Source: Pohlia nutans (taxonomy: Eukaryota > Streptophyta > Bryopsida > Bryales > Mniaceae). From it: a DNA stretch of 64,000 nucleotides. The stretch is from assembly GCA_022496805.1 (NCBI GenBank), contig CM040106.1, forward strand, positions 3,224,001 through 3,288,000, written 5' to 3'. Position 1 is the first letter of the stretch. Each line of letters opens with the position of its first letter. Positions 1 to 12,720 of the stretch are shown here, piece after piece. A model generated the notes under the pieces. That model was given only the letters and a program-made list of their open reading frames with translations. It searched no databases and was not told where the DNA came from. The translations under genes were made by a program, and so were the position numbers.

Positions 1-3000
1 GCAGCTGACTGCCCTTTCCTACCAACTGTGCTCCAGTTGTTTCCCCCCCAAAACAGATTGTACTCAGTTTAATGCCTTGGATCCCATTAGCAATTCCCTA
101 AATTACATGTACTAAAATCATAATGGACCAGAATTGTGGTGTACCTAAATTATTTATAATGGCATGTACTCTTTCATTGCATTCTATCTTATTTGTAATT
201 TTTTTATAAATTCTTATAAATTTTACCTATGATGAATAAAACTCATGCTATTTTCTGCCGTACGTTGTTTGTAAAATGCACTAAGTGACCCACCCGAGTC
301 CATCTTCCAGCTTAGAACTACACCATGCATGCATGTGGAACTGATCTTGTTCACCTTCCAAAATAGTAAAGTCAGTTGCAACATACATTGTGTGTCCAAC
401 ATTCAGTTGTATTTATATAACATGTGCCAAGTGATCCATTGGTCGCAACCATGCATGAGCTGATGGAGACACAATTGACATTGTGAATGCTTTCGGTTTT
501 GAATGACATTAGTCATAGCTCCTCTTTTTGCTTTATTCCACGTGTAGTGCGGTTCTACGTACATACCAAGAGTTCACTGCGATAATATTAGAAAACAACG
601 TGCGGGAAAATATAGGGTAATTTATATTCACGAAAAGAAAAACTTAAATTTTTTTAGAAGTAACATTAGTGAGTAAGTATTTTATCATACATACTCACCT
701 ATGTACACAAGTCACCTGTGAACCCTTTAGAGCAAAATCAAATAATTATAATCAACATACCTAGCTTTAAATTAGAGCTTCATAAAATTTAAAAGTAATT
801 ATAGGGTCATTTAAAAAAGAAGAAATTAGAAAATTATTTAATAATACGGTACAATCTATTAAGAATAAATAATTAAATACCCCTCAAATAAAAACCTGTC
901 ATGCAGGTGTATACATATCTACATGTCTAGTGAACTCCATGAGCCGACCCCTAGTTCATTTGTGCACTATAATTAGGTTCTAATACAAACACATGTACGC
1001 GATGTCTTATTGCCTAGTTCATATCACAAAACACACGTACGCTAGCTACTCTATCAATTGACACTCAAAACTAACTTCAGCTGCATCCTTGGTATCTGAT
1101 GTTCCCTAGTCTTCCAAGTACACACACATGTTCCGAGTGTAGCTTTAATTCCGAACCATTGCCACAAGCGCTGGTACATCAAGAAACAGCTTTGTGATTG
1201 TCGTGCTAGCCTCGTGACTGCCGCACACTGACATCCGCAGGGAACCCAAATTCAATTAGAACACCAAATGTAGACATCAATGACATTCAAACTCCAAGAA
1301 GCCAGGAGTCATGTTGACTACAAAACATTTCAGCCCGAATTAACCGAAATTACTACGGAATTTAAAAGAATCAGTGCGGAAATTGTAATTCATATTCATA
1401 GCCGCGTGATTGTACTGTGCATGTGGAATGGGAGTACATTTAAAATTCTATGCAAGAGGGATATAATACTCGTCAACCTTCATAATGGTTTAGGGTCAAC
1501 CTGTGCAACGCATGATTATAATTCAGGTCCACAAACCGCAATGTCAGTTGTAACACATGCATTTCAGTCTTTTGCATGCATTGCGTCGGAATCCAAATTA
1601 AACCATCGACGCATCTTCGTGACTTGACAGTACTACATGTAATATCTCCACGTTACTAACAGCAAAATTTGACCACGTACAACAACCCCAACTTCTACAG
1701 CCGCGGCTTATGCGGTTTTGATTATGCAACTTTCACGGTATTTCATGTAGATCAGCATTATAACCTTGAGTTGTGGATGATTTAAACTGGAATATACTTT
1801 AATTAGGCGCACATTTTTATAGCTTTGTGACGCAGTTGTGTACCGGTTACATGAAGACACCCAATTTGTAATCTTCACAACAAACAATCAGTGTTCACAT
1901 GCGCTAGTAGCCACCCGATTAGAGGACCGGAAGTGGAGATTTCCGGCGGTGCCTGATCTTGCAAATCTTGCTCCGACATACGCAAGTGTATTATCGAATA
2001 TATTGATTGTAATTATGCATTCTTCCACACCCCCAACACAAAAAAAAACAACAAGTTATAGAGAGATAAAACAAGACTTGTATATATTGGATTCATATGA
2101 TAACAATGATCAAATAGGTGGTGCATCATTGCACAAGGAAAATATCAACTACTAGCTAGTACAAAAAAACAATAACAAAGCTCCATCACCTAGGCTGGGT
2201 TTAGCTAAAAGAAGTATGCCAATTTCTGCTTGCTTACAATAGATCGAATGGGCGCTTGTAGGATCCCTCAAGAATCAACACCAAATGAACATTTAGCTTC
2301 ATGGTACATTTGGACCGCGTTTTTTTATTAAATCTTGGTAACCTGCCTTGATCAATCTCATCCTTCGAGGCTTTAACTACAAAACAAACATTGACCACTT
2401 ATCAATACTATGTTGAGCAATTCTTTTGTGTCAAGTGTTGAGAATCACGACCATAATTAACGTCATCTGCACAGCTTCTCACTTCCTGTGTTTAGGGCAA
2501 CTTAGTACCTTCACATAACATAATTTCACTCATTCTCTTTTCGGTCATCTATTCTTTGTGCATCCACATGATGGCATCAACAAATACAAAACCTACTTCA
2601 TCAGAATCTGAAAAACTAGCCTCTCCTGCAATCCCGATTGATGCTATCACAAGCTAGAATATTGGGAATTACTTTACTCAGAATGAAGCCGTATTTTTCC
2701 AATATGTTGCATGTCTAGGCCGCCCTACGCTCTACTCATGACACTTGCTACAGTTGAATGTTTTAGGTTTGGAAAAGACGATATTTATTTATTGCTTAAT
2801 TTCAAAGTGTCTGGATAAAGCTTACATGATATATGGCCCTCCATCAAGCTACAATACGGGTCCTGCCCTACAAAATCGGTTACAGTACGATTGTTTGCCA
2901 TCACGCAACGCAACCTCGAGTGTAACAAGTAGCACGTCTTTTGAGTTTCAACGATATCCATGACTATGCATGGCAAATGCGTACTTGTGTTGTGCTTCAT

Positions 3001-4863
3001 AGTTCTAGCCTCCAGTCTATTTCAAAATGTATGTGGTGGTGCAGGTAACATAGAGAGTCTACTACCTTTAATACTTCAAAAGTCCCATTGTCTATATCAA
3101 TTCTAGAGATTTACTGAGTATGCATGTATGTACTGAATCTGAAGAACAATGGACAAATCCACCAGGAACAACTACCGAATCCACCTATCATCTCACGTAT
3201 ATCCATAAAACTTTATTTGACAATTTAGAAAGCTGTTATTGACACATTATAATATTAATGATTTCCACGATCAATTTGATTGCTATAATGTGCTAATTTG
3301 ACACGAATTAGTATTGAGAAGCATGTATCCATGACTCCAGCAATACATGGCACCAAAAATGCCCAAAGCTAGCTGATTCTAGTTACTCTTCCTTCCTGTA
3401 CAACTGCCGGCAAAGTGCTAACCCTGTCCATATTTCTTTGAATCGCAAAACTAATTAGGCATTCACTAATGTTCCAACACTCCACGATCACAGTAATACA
3501 ACACTTAGTTTGTTTCATTAATAAGTTAATCACTCCAAATTCTTGTATAATTTATCACAGTCAACAATTGAGTTTCTTTATCATATTAGAATTTTTCTCA
3601 CGTACTGGTGGTGAAAACCACAAATATGAATTACACAAGCATCTACATCAAAAAAAGGCATGCATAAAGTCACAGGAGTCCATGCCGGCTCTTGCAACTG
3701 CGCTTCTCAATGTTGTTTTTTTCACTCCAATTTCCCTTTGTTACTTGCGGTTTTTTTTTGGGCGGTAAAGTCGGACGTCCTTTCGCACGGTTCACTAAAT
3801 CATTCCTTGTTAAGACTGATTTAGGTACCCTACCACTGGACTGCACGTCTGTGGGATTCGATGTTGCTCATATTCAAACAGATGAAGTAAAATTTCTCAT
3901 CATAAGAGTAGTTTCCACCATGTGCAATCTGTTCTTATCAATTTGACACCATGACTTATAATTTACTCCTGCGTATGCTTTTGCTACAACTTTGCCTTCG
4001 TAATTGGAGTGAAGAACCTATATCTTCACTCGTGGTCTTATCGCATTCTACACAAGGTCACTTCAGTGAAATAAGAAAACGCGTAACAGATATAGGCATC
4101 CTTAAAATTTATATAGCTACTATGAATAGGGCTTTTCATTTTTATTGATGTCTCTGTCCATTGCATCATTTGTTGTCATTGATGATCAGGTGAATAACTG
4201 GTTCTCAACAAAAGCATTGAATTGCCCCATCCCAACATTACATTACCAAATTTCTACAAGCACATTATACACATTGTTAGCTAAGTAGCTGGATATATAC
4301 AATGCAGTACATGCTGGTTACAAATCGAAGTATCCATTCCAAATTACAAGGGAACTTCATAAGTTCCTTGTATGTTCAAATACTCTCGGAAATTCTATAT
4401 GTGATTTGTATTGGAGAGGTCACACTAACATCTACTTTCTCATCATGGTAAATACAAACAAGCATTTCAAAATCACACGGACAGTGAAATTTGTACTATA
4501 GTTGGACCACCATTCAAGATGGAGAAGACGAAATCTTAGGGTCCAATTAGTGTCTGAAGCACTCCTTTGAAGATATTGGAGTCAGACTCCAAAGCAATGA
4601 TATGGCGTCCAATCAGGCAACAAGCATAAATGGAGGATCCTGCAAAGCAGATCCAATACATATTATATGAGATTGATTCCATGTAGTACGAGTGATGCCA
4701 AAATCAAATTATGTCTAGTGTAATAAGAACCATAAGGAGGAGGAAACTAAAACCGGTAACAGATTTCGCTCTTGAAAACAAAGTGATCTCTCCATTGCTG
4801 TACAGTGCACTTTTCTATGGACTACAAGTGATTTCTCTATAGTACTTCATAATTATATACAAA
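1..4863. other. AT-rich region without recognised genes
   Basis: I see only short, unrelated open frames and no recognisable protein motif, RNA gene or terminal repeat. A somewhat GC-richer patch near 1850-2000 gives a short open frame with a TTG start but resembles nothing I know. It is probably intergenic or old transposon sequence. Confidence 0.5.
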
Positions 4864-4920
4864 CACTAGTAGAAATGTTGTCCTTTGAGGCAGACCCCTT
4901 AATGACAGGTGGTCCGCTTA
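4864..4920 (+). mobile_element. CACTA-like transposon terminus (left end, partner not found)
   Basis: The sequence starts CACTAGTAGAAATG, the usual form of a plant CACTA/En-Spm end, and follows the triplet AAA. A matching inverted end with the same subterminal sequence was not found nearby. The right-hand CACTA end at 56646 also begins CACTAGTA when read inward, but its subterminal motifs match the end at 18441 better. This may be the edge of a separate, perhaps truncated, CACTA element containing the coding-like exon at 5.2 kb. Confidence 0.4.
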
Positions 4921-5228
4921 TGGTCTTTTGCGACTTGCAAAATGGCTGTCTTGGATTTTCAGACTTTCTTGGCTCGGACTAAAGCTGCGTGTCCATCTGA
5001 GTACATTGTCGAGGTAAAACCATTGTGACCACTGCTTGTAAGTTTACCCGGCGAAGTTAATCTTCAGTTCCGAATCATCACTTTGACGACGATTAATGTT
5101 CCAAACACTTCCGGTAGATCTGATGTGCAATCTATTAGCAGGGAACTATTTCACACTGAAGTCGTTCATGTTCGTTAGATTGAGCGGGCTGAAATCGTGG
5201 CCGTCAAGATGTAAAGAAGGGGAGAAAG

Positions 5229-5390
5229 ATGAACGCCAGGTGCCGCAGTGCACTTGTTTCGAGAGAGACGATCGGTGATGCATCAGTCGGATCGGTCCTT
5301 GGCCATTCCATGGGGAGCTGCGGTGACAGAAGGGCGAATTTCGCTTTAAGAGAGCCCGATCTTGCTTCTTTTGGCTCCGTATCGAACCAG
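5229..5390 (+). CDS. Possible first exon of an unidentified gene or captured fragment
   Basis: An ATG at 5229 opens a 54-codon frame in a locally GC-richer stretch (about 5180-5860) that contrasts with the AT-rich surroundings. The frame runs up to AACCAG followed by GTATGG, a good splice donor. A possible acceptor (TTGCAG) lies at about 5629, before another GC-richer segment. I do not recognise the protein, which has mixed composition and no repeats. Its position 360 bases inside a CACTA-like terminus suggests a captured gene fragment, but an ordinary host 5' exon is equally possible. No downstream exons could be assigned. Confidence 0.25.
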
Positions 5391-5465
5391 GTATGGTGCT
5401 TTTTGGTGGTGGAGTCCAAGGCCACTTCTTTGCGTTTCGGGCAAGGTATGGAGCACGGTTGAATT

Positions 5466-6660
5466 TTTAGCGGTGCATTTTAGCGAAGTTCAAGGCTCAG
5501 TCTGTTTAGTAACGATGGAATTGGAGTAATTTAAAATTTCGTTTGAATGTTTTGAAATTAGCATGTGAAGCTCGTTGTGCTCATGCTTCATCGATTAGGG
5601 TTTCAATCGCTTACTACTCTTCTGTTGCAGAAGAAAATCTTCCTTCTCGCCATAGCTAGATCGATCTCTTGTAACTGATTTTCTGATCTTAGCACGAGGT
5701 AGTAGCGCCTCTCGTGGCTTCGTTCTACCAATTTTCTTGGTGAGGTTTTTAACCTAATTGACCCAATCGTTGGAGCTTGGTGAGTGGCGATCGTCGGTCT
5801 TTTCGCGTGTTTGCGGTGAGCTAAAATCCACGACTTCGATCTCTTTTTTCGCATTTTTGGACATTTTAAACCAAGAGGCTCAAAGAACTTTTTTTCTATA
5901 AGAGATTGTTTCCCATACATCTTTACATTCACTCCTTGGTTTCCATTGTTGACGGTTCCGTATATTTTTGAATAGGATTCTATAAACTTATAGCTTGTGT
6001 GGCATGTGCAATAGTGAAAGAGGTGGCCAAGAAGAACAACATTTGCTGAGGGATATAAGAACACTGATATCAAAGAAATTCAGCGCTTGGTTGAAGATGA
6101 TTTGTGTTTCAATTTTGATACCCACATATTTAGTTACTGACTTATTGTAATTGTAGATATTGCTAGCATAGATAGTTTGATGCTCGTGGACTCTTTAGTT
6201 GAGCTTAGATTAAAGAGTTGTAGTATTTTTTTGGATTTGCTTGAGATCTCTCCATTAAAGTGGTTTTTGGAGAGAGTACACTAAATTCCATGTTTGTTAT
6301 AAAACCTATTATTGTAATAAATGCATATTTTGAAATTGGATTTATGAAGCTATATTTTTTTCAATTAAGAATGCAATACGAAAACCATTTATCTAGAAAT
6401 GATTTGCTAAATACATGTACGACATATTGTAAACATATGACAATAGTCATGTCCTACATATACAATACAAGCACAAAATGGATATGTAAAACACTCAACA
6501 ATTGCATGAGTGTTTTTCGTATAACAAACATGTTGTATTCCATTCAAAATTATAGTATCAAAAACATGTGTATTTCTTTCTCTTAATAAACATGATGTTA
6601 TTGTATGTTGAACGTAATCACCCCTGTTCATCTCAACAACATACGAAGAACATTGCAAAA
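5466..6660. other. Flanking sequence with no assigned gene
   Basis: The first part (to about 5860) keeps a higher GC content and could hold further exons of the fragment at 5.2 kb. The remainder is AT-rich. Open frames here, including a 156-codon frame on the - strand at 5603-6073, show no family I recognise. Confidence 0.4.
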
Positions 6661-6764
6661 ACGTGCCTTGCCAACTTTGTGATGTGGACTTGCTTCAGCC
6701 CTCACCACTAGACCATCTGACGGTCCCCCTTTGAACCCCATACTCCCAGACAATCTCCCTTTTA

Positions 6765-7670
6765 ATGAATAGATTCATTAGACATCACATCTGGTTCCCA
6801 TCTCTTTCTCCGTTCTTTACAGTCCACTCCTTTACCCTCAACCTCTTTTGGTTTTATGTGCTCTTCCTTATGCAGTCCGTGCTTCCGAGCCGCGACTCGC
6901 TCTTTCTTAATACATTGCACTCTGATGCACCTCTCTCATTACCTTGCCTCTCTATCCCATTGTCTACCCCTCTCCTTCCACCTGATGTGTTCTCCCACCA
7001 TGCTTCTCAAATTTTACAAAAACCCACTCCCACGCCCTCTATCTCTCTTCTAAACATCCCTCCCTCCTTTTTCTCGCCTACTGCCTGGACCGCCACAAAA
7101 ATTACTCTTTGCCTCCTACCAACACTCCCACTCTCCTCACAATTTTCTCAATTTCTTCAACCTAACCTACTCCTACACTCTCAAACCATCTGTCTCGACC
7201 ACCAAACAACCTCAATCGACCCACCTCCACCCCTGGATACACAGATACTCCCCTCCTTACAAATCTCGCATGATCAATCTCACCAACTCCACAACCTAAC
7301 GACACGCGAACATTCCTTTTACATCCCGCACTACCTTCCCACATATCTCCATGCCTTCTCCTTCTTGCTGCCACTCTCCACTGCAATCCATCGACCCGCT
7401 CCTACAATTCTCGCTGATTGCAATACCTTCGACTCTCCCACCATCACGCAAACATCCCACTCCTGCCTGTCCCAACAGACTTGCCTCTCTCAACAACTGA
7501 CCACCTTGCCCTCGATACCTAGGTTGCCTCTGCCTTCCAACCATGGCCTCCCAATTGATACCCGCCTCCCCGTAATGCCTGTCACCCACTTGCTACTCCT
7601 GTCCAATCAACATCTACTCTACAGTGATACCCGCCCGCCGCCCTGGTTACTTCCTACTTTGACGTCCTGA
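6765..7670 (+). CDS. Low-complexity Pro/Leu/Ser-rich ORF at the LINE 5' end (ORF1 candidate)
   Basis: This is a 301-codon open frame with an ATG start, rich in Leu, Pro, Ser, Thr and His. No zinc knuckle, RRM or coiled coil characteristic of LINE ORF1 proteins is visible. The C-rich base composition alone would favour long open frames here, so it may not be a real protein. It sits directly upstream of the frame that carries the 2A motif, in a different frame. A short motif containing GATACCCG recurs near 7557, 7627 and 7673. It could be an ORF1 or 5' UTR. Confidence 0.3.
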   Translation: MNRFIRHHIWFPSLSPFFTVHSFTLNLFWFYVLFLMQSVLPSRDSLFLNTLHSDAPLSLPCLSIPLSTPLLPPDVFSHHASQILQKPTPTPSISLLNIPPSFFSPTAWTATKITLCLLPTLPLSSQFSQFLQPNLLLHSQTICLDHQTTSIDPPPPLDTQILPSLQISHDQSHQLHNLTTREHSFYIPHYLPTYLHAFSFLLPLSTAIHRPAPTILADCNTFDSPTITQTSHSCLSQQTCLSQQLTTLPSIPRLPLPSNHGLPIDTRLPVMPVTHLLLLSNQHLLYSDTRPPPWLLPTLTS

Positions 7671-7786
7671 TTGATACCCGACGCCCCCCGTTCGGGGCCT
7701 CCACACCTCCCACAGCCTGGCTGCCTTGGCACCTTGGCAACCCCAGCACCTGGACTGATCACCAGACCCACACTCTGTTACACACA

Positions 7787-8899
7787 ATGCTCTTTCACCA
7801 TTCCAATCCGACTCTCTCTCCCCAACTCCATCACCCATTTCCAAACATTCCACTCACAAAATTTCAGAACTTTTCTTTGACTCCCAAAATTCCACTTCCT
7901 AAACGTTTCACTTTCCCTCAATGGACTCGGCCTACCGGCCTCGTCCACAATCAAACACCATTCCACACACTCCAAAATAAAACATCTTCTTACACTATGA
8001 TTCTACCTCCTTCATCTCCCATTATCTCCTCAGGTTCCTTCTCCTACAACCATCCTCCTTCATACAAACCGCCCTATAAACAAACCAATCCCCTACCACA
8101 CCCACTTCCCCCACATACACACCAAATTCAATACCCCTAGTATCTTCACCTAACCCTTCCTCCCACAATCCCCCCTAGAACTTTTCACTTCACAATCATT
8201 TTCCACCTCTTCCCCCACATACATGCACACAAACCCAAACCTATCACCATCTCCTACTACACCACTCCCAATTGCCTATTTCTTTTACTCAGTGGGGATA
8301 TAGAATCTAACCCTGGTCCCATGCCTAATATTCTAGCACACCATCCGGCCATTCTTAAACAAAGATTCAAAACTTACTTTATACCATGCACAATCAAATT
8401 TCACCCCGAATACCAGTATCTTGCACAAAAATTTGCCCCATTATTAAAACCTTCACACCCAGACCACCAAACATTCAAAAACACTTACTCATATCTCCAT
8501 GCTTATATACAACGCAATCTCACACACCACACCTGAAGAATCTTATTTGCCCTTATTATCACTTTACATCCTGACATTGCCATTTGTAACCACTCACTCA
8601 GAATCACTCCCAACCCATACTGGACCTCAGCCCTACTCAAAACACTGGTACGTCTACCTAACCCCCAGAACGCCACATTCAAATCCCCTACCGATATACC
8701 CAATTTCAAAACACCCATCAAACACTTCTCACACCTCCAACCTCAATCCATAATGACCTCTATAACTTTATCCACCAAACTCCTACACCCCTCACTCTCC
8801 AAGCTCTCTCCAATAAATTCCCATTCCTACCTGCCCAATTACTTACAGAATCTCTCCGTATCACAGACCCACTTCCTAAATATACTCACCCCCCCATAA
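7787..8899 (+). pseudogene. LINE ORF2 N-terminal region containing a 2A-like motif
   Basis: One frame stays open from 7787 to 8899 apart from TAG at 8138 and TGA at 8534. The part before 8138 is Pro/His/Ser-rich. After it comes a stretch ending in a hydrophobic LFLLL run and then SGDIESNPGP, with a Met codon directly after the final Pro (8321). About 190 codons of more ordinary composition follow before the frame is lost near 8900 and the endonuclease begins in the next frame. I recognise no domain besides the 2A motif. The layout implies an upstream product released co-translationally from the endonuclease/RT polyprotein. Confidence 0.6.
8291..8320 (+). other. 2A-like ribosome-skipping peptide (SGDIESNPGP)
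   Basis: Codons at 8291-8320 read SGDIESNPGP, matching the 2A consensus D-(V/I)-E-x-N-P-G-P in every fixed position. A Leu-rich run precedes it, as in 2A-like motifs known from some trypanosome and animal non-LTR retrotransposons. The ATG at 8321 follows directly. 2A peptides make the ribosome skip the Gly-Pro bond and separate the two products. Function in this element is inferred. Confidence 0.75.
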
Positions 8900-8970
8900 T
8901 CCCCTGCCCTTCTACACAAAATACACCACTAATCCACACCTCCGTTCCTCTTACAGAAATCATCACATAA

Positions 8971-9807
8971 AATGCCTGCTCTCTGAACACGGCACTACCA
9001 AGCCTTCAAAACCTTACACAAACACTACCAGCAATAGTAACAATCCAAGAAACCAAACTCACAGCTAATAAATCTACCAAATACATTCAAAATCTCTTCC
9101 CACACTATAAACTTCTCTTCAATAATACCTATGCACTCACTAGATGTATTCAACAACGCCGCCCCTACACACCAAACAAAGGCGGACTCCTCACCCTTAT
9201 ACATCACAAGTATGCCTACCCAGGCAACATCATGAAAATCCCAACCCCAGCCACAATATCCCCATACCTACAAGTCATTACTCTACAAAACCTCCCCCTC
9301 AACCTCGTCCTCCTCCTCCACATGTACATGCTCTCCCACGAAACTGACCTTCCACTTCTACCCCTAATTCAACAAACCATACAACACCAAATACAATCAC
9401 ATCCACATCACACACATATTCTTTGTGGAGACTTCAACCGTGATATCTCCCTCATAGGCAGATACTACGACAACAGTCTTACACCCCCCCAACCAGAAGA
9501 CATCTCGTGGAAAACATTCACTACCTCCCTCCATCTCTCTTACATTCCATCAAATTCCCCATACATCCGACAAGGTGGTCAACACTACAGCCAACTTAGT
9601 CTAATTGATGGCTTCTACATACATACACTTCACAACTCTCTATTCACCGCAACTACCCACCACAATCTCAACCTCAACTCTGACCACTTCCTTGTCACCT
9701 TACATATACCTCCATACATACTTCTTGCCCGACCGCCACCCCTCCAAAGCCTACTCCCAAACGCATTTTTAACCCCATTCCTACTGAGAATATGCAAAAC
9801 TTCCTAA
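8971..9807 (+). pseudogene. LINE APE-type endonuclease domain
   Basis: After a stop at 8968 the frame is open for 279 codons. Visible landmarks of the exonuclease-endonuclease-phosphatase fold occur in order: NACSLN near the start, a catalytic-Glu motif QETKL at about 9048, LCGDFNRD at 9421-9444, LIDGFY at about 9603, and the terminal NSDHFLV motif (AAC TCT GAC CAC at 9676-9687). This domain nicks target DNA to prime reverse transcription. Key Asp, Asn and His residues all appear present. It is separated from the RT by a frame change near 9795, and the stop at 8968 interrupts its N-terminal side. Confidence 0.8.
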
Positions 9808-11839
9808 CACATTTCTTAGAAGCAAACTCACTACCCATCAATGATCTCACAACACTTCTTACAAACACCCACCTCACACAAGCACAATGGCAGACTGCAT
9901 GCACATCCCTAGATACTCTTATCCAAATTATTTTCCAAACGCTACGTAAAGCCTGCTCCGCACCCCCTCTTCCCCAACTCACCCCAAGGACCTCTTCTCA
10001 AGGAGGCTTCCTTCCTAGAAAACTTCTCAAACCCTAGAAAAAACACCTCAAAACATATCACCTAATACATAAAGCCATCTACATAATCAACACGAATCCA
10101 CAATGGCATACTCACCCCATCATTACTGAACTCCAAAATTACACTCCTGTTAAAATACCACCACTTCCAACCCCAGACCAACCTACTGCCGAACTCTCCA
10201 AACTAGCCAAAACAGCCAACACAGAAGCTCGCAAAATCACCACCAAATATACCAAATCTTGCGTTTCAAAAGCCATCTCAAAATACAGACAACTCTATGA
10301 TAAGAGCCCCAGAAAAATTAACAATCGAGTTTTCCGTAACCTCGACACTCCACCCCTTGACTGCCTATTGGATCGCTCTAATAATATTCTCACTCACCCA
10401 GATGACATTACCACTGAAATTCACATCCAACAATCCATTAGTAACCGCCCCACGGTACCAACCTGCTACTTCCTCTCCAATCATCCACCTCAATGCACAT
10501 GCGCTATTAGACAATACCCATGGCATGATATCGCAGGTTTCACACTTGAAACCCGAGGCACCCCAAAAATCCCACTCCACACATATTTTGATACAAAAAT
10601 CTACGACCTCTGCCTCAAAAACCTTGCAAATAATAAAACCCCCGGGCCCGACCAAATCCCCAATAGCATCTTGAAAAACCTACCTTCAACTTTTCACCAC
10701 CTCCTCTTCTTATTCTTCAGCCATTGTTATAAACAAAAACAAATACCAGCATCTTGGAAAATCAGCCTAACAACCTTACTATACAAAATAGGCAACTCCT
10801 CCCTCCTCCCCAACCATAGACCAATTGCTTTAGCCAATACCATTTACAAATTCTTTACCAGCACACTCACATTCATACTTTCCACCTATGGTGAACAACA
10901 CCAAATACTCCACAATAGCCAAAAGGGATTCCGTGCTGAACGCTGCACTTCTCGACAACTTCAAGTTCTCACGGCTGCACTAGAAGACGCCCATATCTCC
11001 CGCCAAGATATATACCTCCTCTATATTGACTTTAAAAATGCATTTGGATCCATAGACCATGCTCGATTATTAGCCATACTTCAAGACCTTGGATACCCTT
11101 ACGATGCCGTCGCGCTCATTGGCAACATCTACTGCCAATCATACACAGTATTCACAGGAGAATATTTAAGCCAAACAAAACCAATACCAATTCAGAGAGG
11201 CACCATCCAAGGTGACACACTCAGTCCATATAAATTCCTCATCTTTCTTGAACCCCTACTCCGCTGGCTCCAACAAAGCCAACATGGCTACTCTCTCCAC
11301 ACCTCCCATACCACACTCAATACAACCGCATATGCAGATGACCTCGCCATACTTACAAACAACACAACATCAATCCAGATCCAACTCAATAAAGTTGACA
11401 AATTTTGCCACTGGGCCGGAATGGATCTTGGCATACCAAAATGTGCAATAACTAGTTGTCCAAACAAATCCAAACAAAGTCCTCAACATTTCAAAAATTG
11501 GCTTGAAAGCCAACATATACACTACCGTAACCAACCCATCCTAATACTCCACCAAAAAGAGCCATACACCTACCTTGGTATACAATTAGTACCATCACTC
11601 AAATGGAAATTACAAATCCATGCTACCACATCTAAACTCACCCACCAATGTAAACAATTGGCCAATAGCCCCGCAACTATGACACAAAAAATTAATATGC
11701 TCGATACTGTCATTAGAGCAGGCATCGCCTATAGCTTCTATGCAGTCCTATACTCTCTCCCAGCCATCAAAAAACTAGACAAAAAACTCATTGCTCTACA
11801 AAAACAATCTGTGGTCTTCCCAAATGTACAGCCAACATA
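9789..11839 (+). pseudogene. LINE reverse transcriptase domain
   Basis: The frame runs from about 9789 to 11839 with one internal stop (TAG at 10036). RT motifs are intact: PIALANTIYK; QKGFRAERCTSRQ; motif A YIDFKNAFGSID (Asp at 11028); motif B GTIQGDTLSP; motif C AYADD (11331-11342); then GIPKC and YLGIQL. This is the polymerase for target-primed reverse transcription. Motif B and the long spacing to RNase H fit a LINE rather than an LTR element. The frame ends at TAA 11838-11840, but homologous coding continues in the next frame from about 11810, so a one-base shift has occurred there. Confidence 0.9.
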
Positions 11840-12720
11840 ATCACACAACTCCCACACGAATTATTTGGACTTCAAGCATTCTCCCTTAAGAACGCCTACC
11901 TTCGTTGTATTGGCAAACAACTACGATTTGCACTCAATGACCCCGGTAAACTAGGAACCATTTAAAAAGGCCTCACTCAATACATTCTTGCTAAACATGG
12001 AGGTGCCCTAGATATTCCCTGCATTAACCCCCCCGATTGCTACAGATCCCCTATCACACGTACACTTTATCTGCTCAAAAAGGCTGGAGATACACACCTC
12101 AATAGCAAAACTGATAATTTCTTTCTAGACTCCACCCCATTGGAATCCGCATGGCTGAGACAAGTCCCACTAATCACACCAACTTTAGACACCACTCTCT
12201 CTATCAAATTTCTCCACGTATTCCTCCAACACAATATCACAGAAATCAACATCTAACACTCCCCAACGGTCGTCAACTTATGTCCCCTGACGACTTCAAT
12301 TTTTTTTATAAAAATCCTACCAAACTAGTAAAAAGCGCTCTCCACATTGCTACAAAGCTATTTTGCTACCCCCCATGCCCTCCACACTGCTCTAACCCAT
12401 GCCCCATCCACCCCTCCTCTTATACCCTCCGACCCGAATTCATCACTCTCAACCATCACAGCACTCGTCGCTCTAACTCCACGCCCACCCCTCCTCCAAC
12501 GCCACTTCCCACTATACACCCACCACCTCCCTCACATATTAAAAATAACCCTTCAAAATTCCCAATAACCTCTATTCTCCTCCACAAGACTATTAAAACC
12601 ATAGATAACCACAATATCCGTAAAACTTATGACTCATACTATGAGCGTTTTGACCGTCGCCGGTCAAAAGCCCATATGTCCGGCCGTTGGGTGGATGAAT
12701 TATAGACGCAAGCAATGGAC
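11810..12720 (+). pseudogene. LINE ORF2 thumb/connection region, frameshifted
   Basis: Coding resumes in another frame from 11810 with LPHELFGLQAFSLKNAYLRC, a sequence style common just after LINE RT domains. It meets a TAA near 11966, continues to about 12255, then shifts again to the frame of 12151-12705. That last part is Pro/His-rich and ends at TAG 12703. The frame resumes after the 12721-15252 insertion if the inserted DNA and one TSD copy are removed. No catalytic motif is expected here. Confidence 0.6.

Noticed and set aside
7162..7853. Several - strand open frames (Gly/Arg-rich) opposite the LINE 5' region
   Set aside because: They are the complement of C-rich coding DNA; composition alone keeps them open, and no domain is visible.
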